Source of the DNA: Rheinheimera sp. A13L
GTDB lineage: Bacteria; Pseudomonadota; Gammaproteobacteria; Enterobacterales; Alteromonadaceae
Direction of reading: 5' to 3'
Length of the DNA stretch: 63,636 bases
Assembly: GCF_000217935.1 (NCBI RefSeq)
Contig: NZ_AFHI01000021.1
Location: 1 to 63,636, forward strand
Part shown: in pieces, positions 57,665 through 63,636 of the stretch
How the letters are laid out: each line of letters begins with the position of its first letter
Position numbering within the stretch: the stretch's first letter is position 1
Notes under the pieces: generated by a model
What the model was told of the DNA's origin: nothing
Databases searched by the model: none
What the model saw: only the letters and a program-made list of their open reading frames with translations
Made by a program: the position numbers and the translations under genes

Positions 57665-58147
57665 ATGCATACAGTAGATTTCAGCCCATTTTACCGCTCA
57701 TTTATTGGTTTTGATCATTTAGCCAACCTGATGGATGCCGCTGCCCGCAACGAAAAGCAGCCAGCTTATCCACCTTACAATATTGAGGTGACAGGTGAGG
57801 ATCAGTACCGCATTACCATGGCTATTGCCGGCTTTGATGAAGCTGAGTTATCCATTGAAACCGAACACAACAACTTAGTAGTGCGTGGTCAGAAAGCTGA
57901 CAAAACCGAAGGTCGCCGTTTCCTGCATCAGGGCATAGCTGAGCGTAACTTTGAACGTAAGTTCCAGCTGTCTGACTATATTAAAGTGACAGGCGCGCAG
58001 ATGAGCCATGGTTTGTTGCATATTGAGCTGGTACGTGAAGTACCTGAAGCATTAAAACCACGCAAAATCAGCATCAATCAACAGCCAACAGTAAAAGTAG
58101 TACCACAACTGCTGGATGAACCTTTATCCCAGGTGAGCAATAGCTAA
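57665..58147 (+). CDS. Small heat-shock protein Hsp20 (IbpA family)
   Basis: An ATP-independent holdase chaperone that keeps unfolding proteins refoldable. The 160-residue protein has an N-terminal IbpA-like start (DFSPFYRSFIGFDHLANLMD), an alpha-crystallin domain (about 38-128; PPYNIEVTGEDQYRITMAIAGFDEAEL and NFERKFQLSDYIKVTGAQMSHGLLHIEL) and a short tail after KPRKISIN. The IxI-like motif is ISI. It has a heat-shock promoter and RNA thermometer. Its stop overlaps the stop of the convergent hydrolase by three bases. Confidence 0.96.
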   Translation: MHTVDFSPFYRSFIGFDHLANLMDAAARNEKQPAYPPYNIEVTGEDQYRITMAIAGFDEAELSIETEHNNLVVRGQKADKTEGRRFLHQGIAERNFERKFQLSDYIKVTGAQMSHGLLHIELVREVPEALKPRKISINQQPTVKVVPQLLDEPLSQVSNS

Positions 58148-58890
58148 GCTAAGCGCTGAATAAACTCAAGCAGAACAGAGTTCACCAGTTCTGCATCTGT
58201 AACGGGCCCCATGTGGCCCGTTTTTACAGTCTGAAACTCAACCCAAGGTAAGGTATCAGCCAGCATTCTGGCCAGACGTTGTGCCGACAACTGGCTGTGT
58301 TCGCCACTGAGCAACAACACAGGGCAACGAATGGCGTTGGCATAATCAGCCAATTCAGCAGGCTCGCTACTTAAAGCTTCAAAATCAGCGGCCACTTTGC
58401 CAACCTGCCCTGTCAGCTTTTGTTGCATCACGGACGGTAAATTGGCGAAATAGCTATTTCCCTGCCAGTAGTCGATAAAAAGCGCTGCCGCATCTTTTGC
58501 ACTGACATTCAGCATTTGTTGGCTTAAGTGCTGAACTTGCTGATACAAGTCTGGTTCTGCGTCTTTAAGCAGATGAAATGCCACAGGTTCAAACACCAGC
58601 ACGGCTTTAAAAAGCTCTGGCCTGGTTCTGGCCATATGCAAAGCCACGGCTCCACCAAAAGAATGGCCAATCAGTATCACGGAGCTTTCGGGTTTCCCTT
58701 GCAACAATGGCCACAGATGACTGGCTTCATCAGAGAGGCGCATAGGCCGTGGATAGCTGATGCTGTTAGTACCGTAACTCATCAGATCCGGGTTCAGAAC
58801 TTCATACTCTGCTTTCAGAGCCATTTTAAGGCCTTGCCATTGCCTCCCGCTGGATAAAGAGCTGTGCAACATCAGCACTGTGGTCTGCAT
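58144..58890 (-). CDS. Alpha/beta hydrolase
   Basis: A 248-residue cytoplasmic alpha/beta-hydrolase-fold protein. The oxyanion HSS motif is near residue 9-11, the nucleophile elbow is LIGHSFGGAVALHMA (Ser about 76), the acid region follows PVLLLSGEHSQ, and the catalytic His is in VKTGHMGPVTDAE near the C-terminus. There is a lid-like helical insert (about 110-175). The substrate is unknown. It is the last gene after adk-hemH-MAPEG on the minus strand, 3 bases from the MAPEG stop. Confidence 0.88.
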   Translation of the reverse strand: MQTTVLMLHSSLSSGRQWQGLKMALKAEYEVLNPDLMSYGTNSISYPRPMRLSDEASHLWPLLQGKPESSVILIGHSFGGAVALHMARTRPELFKAVLVFEPVAFHLLKDAEPDLYQQVQHLSQQMLNVSAKDAAALFIDYWQGNSYFANLPSVMQQKLTGQVGKVAADFEALSSEPAELADYANAIRCPVLLLSGEHSQLSAQRLARMLADTLPWVEFQTVKTGHMGPVTDAELVNSVLLEFIQRLA

Positions 58891-58893
58891 AGA

Positions 58894-59274
58894 TCACTTC
58901 AGCAACAAAAATACAGCGCCAACAATGAGTGCCGCAAAAGTCGAGATCATGCCTAAAAAACGCGGCACCGAAGTACCGCTGCTCTGCCATAAGCCAACAG
59001 CATGCAACACACGGCCTGCTAAAGTTAAACCAGCCACCAGATGCAGTTGCCAGACCGGGCTTTGCTGTAGTTCCATTAAGGCCACCAGGATCAGCAGAAA
59101 TGGCACATATTCGGCAAAGTTACCGTGCATCCGTACTGTTTGTAACAGCTGGGGCTCTTTGCCTGTGCCAAGACCGACACGACACTTAAAACGTTGCCGT
59201 ATCACCAGTACAGCTAAAACCACATAAATCAACGCCAGAACAGCGGCATAAAAAGACGTAATAGCTAAAGTCAC
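58894..59274 (-). CDS. MAPEG family membrane protein
   Basis: A 126-residue integral membrane protein of the MAPEG superfamily, related to microsomal glutathione transferases and eicosanoid enzymes. It has four membrane segments (about 5-25, 50-70, 74-94 and 105-125) and the family motifs RMHGNFAEYVPFLLILVALMEL and LAGRVLHAVGLW. Bacterial members mostly lack proven activity. I chose the GTG at 59274, which overlaps the hemH TAA region. A TTG at 59283 would add three residues. It is probably co-transcribed with hemH. Confidence 0.85.
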   Translation of the reverse strand: MTLAITSFYAAVLALIYVVLAVLVIRQRFKCRVGLGTGKEPQLLQTVRMHGNFAEYVPFLLILVALMELQQSPVWQLHLVAGLTLAGRVLHAVGLWQSSGTSVPRFLGMISTFAALIVGAVFLLLK

Positions 59275-59276
59275 AC

Positions 59277-60275
59277 TTACCAACCTTGAAGTTGTTGCAG
59301 AACTATCTGCTCAAATAAACGGATATGACAAGGAGAGTCATTCAGCGCTGACACATACTGATAACTTTCACCGCCTGCGTGCATAAAAATTTCTTTGTTT
59401 TCCACCGCCAGTTCTTCCAGAGTTTCCAGGCAGTCGGCCGCAAAAGCAGGGCTTAATACCTGCAGGTTTTTAATGCCTTTGCCAGGTAATTCTTCCAGTA
59501 ACTGGTCTGTATAAGGCGTCAGCCACTGCTCTTTGCCAACCCTGGACTGGAAGCTGACAATGACTTTTTCCGCTGGCCAGCCCAAATCAGCGGCCAAATT
59601 GACTGCGGTTTCACGACAATGTTGCTGGTACGGGTCGCCCAAACGCACAAAACGTTCCGGAATACCATGAAAGGACAATAACAACGCCTCTGCCTGACCA
59701 TGTTTTTGCCAATGACTGCGCACAGAACCCGCTAATGCGGCTCTGTAGGTCGGATGATGGTGATAATGCTTATGAAAACGTATTTCCGGCAAATTGCGGG
59801 TTTGTTTAACAAAATCAGCGACCTGATCAGCAATAGCCGCTGTGGTCGTAGCCGAATACTGTGGATAGAGCGGTAAAATTACTATACGTTTAACACCTGA
59901 CTCGCAGAGTCGCTCTAAAGTACTGCCGATGGAAGGCTGACCATAGGTCATGGCATAACAGACCTGAACTGGTGTTTCTGTCAGCTCCAGACGTTTTCCC
60001 AGAGCTTTTACCTGACGTTCGGTGATCACCCGAAGCGGTGAACCTTCAGGCCACCAGATAGACTGATAAGCTTTAGCCACCTTGCGGCTGCGAAAAGGTA
60101 AAATAATGCCACGCAGTAAAGGCTGCCACAGAATGTCCGGGTAATCTACAACACGTTTGTCAGACAAAAACTGCTTTAAATAAGCTTTAATTTCAGGGAC
60201 TTCTGGAGCGGCCGGAGTTCCTAAATTGACCAGCACCACAGCATACTCGGATAGGGGTAAAGCTAATTTAGTCAT
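59277..60275 (-). CDS. hemH: Ferrochelatase
   Basis: Inserts iron into protoporphyrin IX as the last step of heme synthesis. The 332-residue protein has VLVNLGTPAAPEVPEIKAYLKQFLSDKRVVD at the start, the metal-site His in LLLSFHGIPERFVRLGDPY (about 195), FQSRVGKEQWLTPYTD and the conserved PAFAADCLETLEEL. I chose the ATG at 60275 (MTKLALP); an upstream start at 60296 runs into the adk terminator. Confidence 0.97.
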   Translation of the reverse strand: MTKLALPLSEYAVVLVNLGTPAAPEVPEIKAYLKQFLSDKRVVDYPDILWQPLLRGIILPFRSRKVAKAYQSIWWPEGSPLRVITERQVKALGKRLELTETPVQVCYAMTYGQPSIGSTLERLCESGVKRIVILPLYPQYSATTTAAIADQVADFVKQTRNLPEIRFHKHYHHHPTYRAALAGSVRSHWQKHGQAEALLLSFHGIPERFVRLGDPYQQHCRETAVNLAADLGWPAEKVIVSFQSRVGKEQWLTPYTDQLLEELPGKGIKNLQVLSPAFAADCLETLEELAVENKEIFMHAGGESYQYVSALNDSPCHIRLFEQIVLQQLQGW

Positions 60276-60283
60276 TATGATCC

Positions 60284-60311
60284 TAAAAAAGCCCACTCTA
60301 AGTGGGCTTTA
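60284..60311 (-). terminator. Terminator after adk
   Basis: A stem AAGCCCACT/AGTGGGCTT (60289-60297 with 60301-60309) with loop CTA, followed on the minus strand by six T. It lies between adk and hemH and overlaps the presumed hemH leader, so hemH needs its own promoter or read-through. Confidence 0.8.
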
Positions 60312-60326
60312 CTGAAGCTTGAATTG

Positions 60327-61025
<699 letters not shown>

Positions 61026-61163
61026 TTACATAATGTGCATCATCAGACAAGGAATTTGTCTGCTTGTCTTACCTGATCGGCCCAAGTCAAGCCTACTTTG
61101 GTAGGATAACTTGCTACAACAGCCGATTGGGCCATCTCCAGAGCGGAAATAGGACTGGCAGGC

Positions 61164-61197
61164 AAAAAAGTCGAATAAAGACAGTAAGCTATTCGAC
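61164..61197 (-). terminator. Terminator of the candidate RNA upstream of adk
   Basis: A perfect 8-bp stem GTCGAATA/TATTCGAC (61170-61177 with 61190-61197) with a 12-base loop, followed on the minus strand by six T (61164-61169). It stands 193 bases before the adk start with no gene ending just before it. Confidence 0.7.
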
Positions 61198-61252
61198 TAA
61201 GGTAGTGCGTATTTATTAGGCTTGAGCCTAACATCACCAACAAAGTGTTGAA
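61164..61252 (-). ncRNA. Candidate small RNA upstream of adk
   Basis: A transcript of about 90 bases is predicted on the minus strand from TTGGTG (61281-61286) and TACAAT (61259-61264), spacer 16, to a terminator at 61164-61197. It can form CAACA/TGTTG, TTAGGC/GCCTAA with loop TCAA, and the terminator stem. A 66-codon frame crosses it but ignores the terminator and has no good ribosome site. I do not recognise the family. It could instead be a leader or attenuator for adk. Confidence 0.4.
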
Positions 61253-61390
61253 AACTAAATTGTATTACTGATGAAATAACCACCAACACAAGATAAACAC
61301 AATCATTTGATTTAAAAAGAATTAAAACAAAAACACCTTAATCACAGGCTGCAGAATTGATAGAGATCAATAAAACGGAGAATTTCATAA

Positions 61391-61427
61391 AGAAAGGCTT
61401 CGGAAGCACATAAAAAGTTCCGAAGCC
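61391..61427 (-). terminator. Terminator after the DUF3379 gene
   Basis: A perfect 10-bp stem GGCTTCGGAA/TTCCGAAGCC (61396-61405 with 61418-61427) with a 12-base loop and a minus-strand TTTCTTTAT tail. It closes the DoxX-sigma-DUF3379 operon. The 464-base gap from here to adk otherwise holds only the candidate small RNA. Confidence 0.75.
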
Positions 61428-61436
61428 CTGTTTTGC

Positions 61437-62147
61437 TCAGGCTTTAAATTGCAGCTGTTGAAGCAGTTGCTTCTCGCCCCGTTGCAATACTTCAGCTTTA
61501 TCACTCACCATCACCAAAATAGCTTTATGGCTGTTGATACTACGCCCCTGGTATTTATCGTCGTGAAACTCTGCTTCAAAATCTAATGAGTTCTGTTTTG
61601 GTACCACAAAAACTGTCATCAGGCCTTGTTCAGTATCCAGCACCAGATGCAAAGAGCGGGTGCCACGAAAGTTACAGAAGTTGGCATAAACAACGGCATG
61701 GCTATTTTCAGCAAGGCTGGCATCAAATTCAGCCAGTTTGGCGTTCACATCGGATAAAGACAAAGCCGTCGTCATATACTGCATATAAGGCTCTTCATGA
61801 TAAACATGAGCCAGAGAGTTTTCACCCAGGCTTTGTGAGCCATACATAAAAAATGACCAGTTCAGCGCGAAACCAGCTAAAAAAGCCACTGAAGCCGCTA
61901 CAGCAATCAGATTCTGATAAAAGCGTTTCTGCTGTTTCTGTTTGTGTTTGTGCTGCTGCATCAATAATGCATTTTCCAGATCTTTTGGCACGGGCGGACT
62001 TAACAGTTGTTTGATCTGCCGATCCAGTTTTAGTACATCCTGGTGAAACTGCTGACTGTCAGGATCTTGCTGCAACTGCTCTAACTGTTCAGTAGTGAGC
62101 TGATATGGGTCGGTCAGCAAGCGACGGCGAACTTCTAACTCATCCAT
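61437..62147 (-). CDS. DUF3379 family membrane protein, putative anti-sigma factor
   Basis: A 236-residue protein with a cytoplasmic N-terminal region (about 1-75; MDELEVRRRLLTDPYQLTTEQLEQLQQDPDSQQF, Gln-rich and helical), one membrane segment (about 80-102; LIAVAASVAFLAGFALNWSFF) and a periplasmic C-terminal domain (about 110-236) with the Cys in YANFCNFRGTRSLHLVL. This single-span layout directly after an ECF sigma gene is typical of anti-sigma factors, so that role is inferred. The ATG at 62147 has GGGAG seven bases before and overlaps the sigma stop by 8 bases. Confidence 0.82.
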   Translation of the reverse strand: MDELEVRRRLLTDPYQLTTEQLEQLQQDPDSQQFHQDVLKLDRQIKQLLSPPVPKDLENALLMQQHKHKQKQQKRFYQNLIAVAASVAFLAGFALNWSFFMYGSQSLGENSLAHVYHEEPYMQYMTTALSLSDVNAKLAEFDASLAENSHAVVYANFCNFRGTRSLHLVLDTEQGLMTVFVVPKQNSLDFEAEFHDDKYQGRSINSHKAILVMVSDKAEVLQRGEKQLLQQLQFKA

Positions 62148-62793
62148 TTTTTTGCTCCCTGACATGTCCATGGTTTAACAGATCCCGTAATTGCTTACGA
62201 GCGCGAAACAAACGGGTATTCACAGTGTTGAGGTTCAGTTCCAGCAATTGCGCTATTTCGTCACCGCTAAAGCCGCCAATAATCTGCAGGATCAAAGGTT
62301 CACTGTACTCTGCTTCTAAACTCTCAATTTGCTTCAGCAACTGCTGCTGTGAATAGAGTTGCTCGGGACTAACCTGGTGTTCATCCAGTAATAAATCCTG
62401 CTCCACCTCCTGATACTGAAACTGTTTACGTTCAAAACGCCTGGCGTTTTCATTGCGTAAAATAGTAAAAAGCCAGGCTTTAGCCGACGCTTCGTCTTGC
62501 AGCAGATCAATACTTTTCCAGGCTCGCAAATAGGTATCCTGTACCAAATCTTGCGCTATATCAGCGCTACGACAAATCCAGCAACTATAGCGATATAAAT
62601 CGGCATGATAGAGACGAACCAGCTGCATATAACTATGCTGCCGCTGCTCTTTCTCAGTTAGCTGCTTTTTTGCCGCTACTTTGTCAGTGGACCACCACAT
62701 TCGTTTTTTTGTCCTTGTCGCTAAAAGCCCAGTGTCCGGCGGTTCTGTTGGTTCTGGCTGCTCACTATAGGACATAGACTGAAGAAAACTCAA
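62140..62793 (-). CDS. ECF-type RNA polymerase sigma factor
   Basis: A 217-residue group-4 sigma factor. Region 2 (about 58-125) contains YHADLYRYSCWICRSADIAQDLVQDTYLRAWK, and region 4 (about 155-210) carries SGDEIAQLLELNLNTVNTRLFRARKQLRDLL. An unusual N-terminal extension of about 55 basic residues precedes region 2. The start appears to be a TTG at 62793 that overlaps the DoxX stop (TTGA), with AGGTGG upstream; an ATG at 62775 lacks a ribosome site. It lies between a DoxX protein and a DUF3379 membrane protein in one operon. Confidence 0.9.
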   Translation of the reverse strand: MSFLQSMSYSEQPEPTEPPDTGLLATRTKKRMWWSTDKVAAKKQLTEKEQRQHSYMQLVRLYHADLYRYSCWICRSADIAQDLVQDTYLRAWKSIDLLQDEASAKAWLFTILRNENARRFERKQFQYQEVEQDLLLDEHQVSPEQLYSQQQLLKQIESLEAEYSEPLILQIIGGFSGDEIAQLLELNLNTVNTRLFRARKQLRDLLNHGHVREQKNG

Positions 62794-63446
62794 GGCGCCA
62801 CCTGCTGTTCTGTGATCACTTTAGTAGCTTTGCGGCTGAGCCAATAATCCAGACTTAACCAGCGCCCTGCACCATAAATAACTAACACCAGCAAGATCAC
62901 AAAATAAGTTGCGGCAAACTCAATACCGTTATTGAGCACGACAAACTTGCCACTGGAGATCAACCAGTCGTAATCAGGTTGTTGCTGCAAGAGTTCATTG
63001 GCTTTGGCCAGCTTGTCGGGAGCAGCCATTACAGTTTCATTCAGGAAGATAGTGCCATCAGCCAACCAGCTCGACGCATCAGCTATCGCCAGCCAGCCGT
63101 TTTTCGCATGCACAGTCAGCATAGCCACCACCATGGTGATACTTAATCCCAACGCTGTGATTCGGGTCAACACACCCAATAGCAAAGCAAAACCACCACC
63201 GAGTTCAACCAAAATCACCAGCGCTAACAACATAGCTGGCGCAGGCAAACCTAAACCCCAATCCGGATTGGCGAACCAGCTTAAGGTACTGTCAAAGTTT
63301 TGCAGCTTAGTCCAGCCCGCCTGCATCATCACTGGAGTTAAATACAACCGCAGCAATAACAATGGAATAAAGTCCAGTTGCTGTAGTTTAACTACTGCGT
63401 TCTGGTAAAAATGAATGCTTTGTTGGATCACAATCAGGCTCTGCAT
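62790..63446 (-). CDS. DoxX family membrane protein
   Basis: A 218-residue integral membrane protein of the DoxX/SURF4-like family. It has four main membrane segments (about 26-45, 70-92, 97-118 and 172-198) and the family motif LLLLRLYLTPVMMQAGWTKLQNF followed by ELGGGFALLLGVLTRITALGL. A loop of about 50 residues (about 120-170) lies between the third and fourth segments. DoxX proteins have been linked to redox and sulfur stress in a few bacteria. It is the first gene of a coupled operon with the sigma factor, and its stop overlaps the sigma start. Confidence 0.88.
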   Translation of the reverse strand: MQSLIVIQQSIHFYQNAVVKLQQLDFIPLLLLRLYLTPVMMQAGWTKLQNFDSTLSWFANPDWGLGLPAPAMLLALVILVELGGGFALLLGVLTRITALGLSITMVVAMLTVHAKNGWLAIADASSWLADGTIFLNETVMAAPDKLAKANELLQQQPDYDWLISSGKFVVLNNGIEFAATYFVILLVLVIYGAGRWLSLDYWLSRKATKVITEQQVAP

Positions 63447-63500
63447 ACTATGGTTGTGATAAGAGACAGGTGAGCAGCGGAAAATCTTTCACTTGTACAT

Positions 63501-63636
63501 AAAAAATTACCCGGAGCAATTTTTAACAATGCAAAGCATTGGCCCAAAGGGTGAGCGCCACGGATGGCTGCGAATAAAAAATTGTCAGGAGCAATTTTTA
63601 ACAACGCGAAGCCTTGGCCCAAAGGGTGAGCGCCAC
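63501..63636. repeat. Two direct copies of a 61-bp hairpin-bearing repeat
   Basis: Copies at 63501-63561 and 63576-63636 (the window end, perhaps continuing) are nearly identical and end TTGGCCCAAAGGGTGAGCGC. Each contains an 8-bp-stem hairpin with a 7-base loop (63502-63524 and 63577-63599), the same design as the cluster at 6.3 kb. Read on the minus strand, the flanks GGGCCA, GCTTCGC and GCAGCCATCC match those of the 6323-6345 copy. The open frame through it only translates the repeat. Confidence 0.85.

Noticed and set aside
61043-61243. 66-codon minus-strand frame upstream of adk
   Set aside because: It runs through a strong terminator, has no good ribosome site and no recognisable motif.
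63460-63470. ATAAGAGACAG, identical to the last 11 bases of the Tn5 mosaic end used in sequencing adapters
   Set aside because: Only 11 of 19 bases match and the sequence continues naturally on both sides, so I treat it as chance. A junction check in raw reads would settle it.
63434-63622. 62-codon minus-strand frame at the window end
   Set aside because: It is only the translation of the two 61-bp repeats.

Overview
This is a 63.6-kb stretch of core chromosome from a gammaproteobacterium. The gene set and order (ybgC-tolQRAB-pal-cpoB beside ruvCAB-yebC-aspS; cmoAB; purMN; accD-folC-dedD-cvpA-purF; truA-fimV-asd-pdxB-fabB-mnmC; motY-rnt-grxD-sodB; prkA-yeaH-spoVR) fit the marine Alteromonadales/Chromatiales group. 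MotY, three diguanylate-cyclase/response-regulator genes and the style of the intergenic repeats make a Rheinheimera-like organism my best guess, but no taxonomic search could be run. There is no phage, integrase, insertion sequence, CRISPR array or obvious genomic island, and every recognised gene looks intact.

Layout. 1-132: two tRNA-Lys genes, the first cut by the window edge. 481-5684 (minus): complete envelope-constriction operon ybgC-tolQ-tolR-tolA-tolB-pal-cpoB. 5685-6577: an 0.9-kb gene-free gap with a candidate small RNA behind an rRNA-P1-like promoter, then a cluster of related short hairpins. 6578-11400 (minus): aspS, yebC, ruvC, ruvA, ruvB. 11553-14372 (minus): a diguanylate cyclase with three tandem solute-binding domains. 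14468-20963 (plus): yecE, cmoA, cmoB, a LysR-type regulator, an unknown gene, purM, purN and a DUF3108 protein. 20984-24371: a YafJ-like amidotransferase (minus) and fadE (plus) with a FadR-type operator. 24550-25027: a Pro-Arg-His-Pro tRNA operon with its own promoter and terminator. 25213-30512: folD, cysS (minus), ppiB, lpxH, miaE and a Yip1-family protein. 30623-43804 (minus): purF, cvpA, dedD, folC, accD, truA, fimV, asd, pdxB and fabB, the last with a FabR-type operator. 43971-46856 (plus): mnmC and two response-regulator genes. 46877-49759: motY, rnt, grxD, and sodB behind an IscR type-1-like site. 49991-54729 (plus): prkA-yeaH-spoVR stress operon, closed by a perfect 25-bp inverted repeat. 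54785-56776 (minus): CheX/CheC-type response regulator plus PAS-GGDEF protein. 56922-58147 (plus): an apparently exported thiol peroxidase and an Hsp20 gene with a heat-shock promoter and a ROSE-like RNA thermometer. 58144-60971 (minus): hydrolase, MAPEG protein, hemH, adk. 61164-61255: a second small-RNA candidate. 61437-63446 (minus): a DoxX - ECF sigma factor - DUF3379 operon. 63501-63636: two copies of a 61-bp repeat of the same hairpin family as at 6.3 kb.

The most notable non-coding signals are: two unannotated structured transcripts (6093-6265 plus, about 61164-61252 minus); the ROSE-like thermometer at 57581-57660; the hairpin family with conserved 7-base loops (five copies); the 51-bp perfect palindrome at 54736-54786; the 126-bp in-frame repeats of fimV; and readable operators at fadE, fabB and sodB. 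I found no clearly new multi-gene defence or metabolic system. The least explained protein-coding loci are the unknown gene after the LysR regulator (17999-18406), the REC-Hpt/REC pair without a kinase (45811-46856) and the DoxX-sigma-DUF3379 operon.
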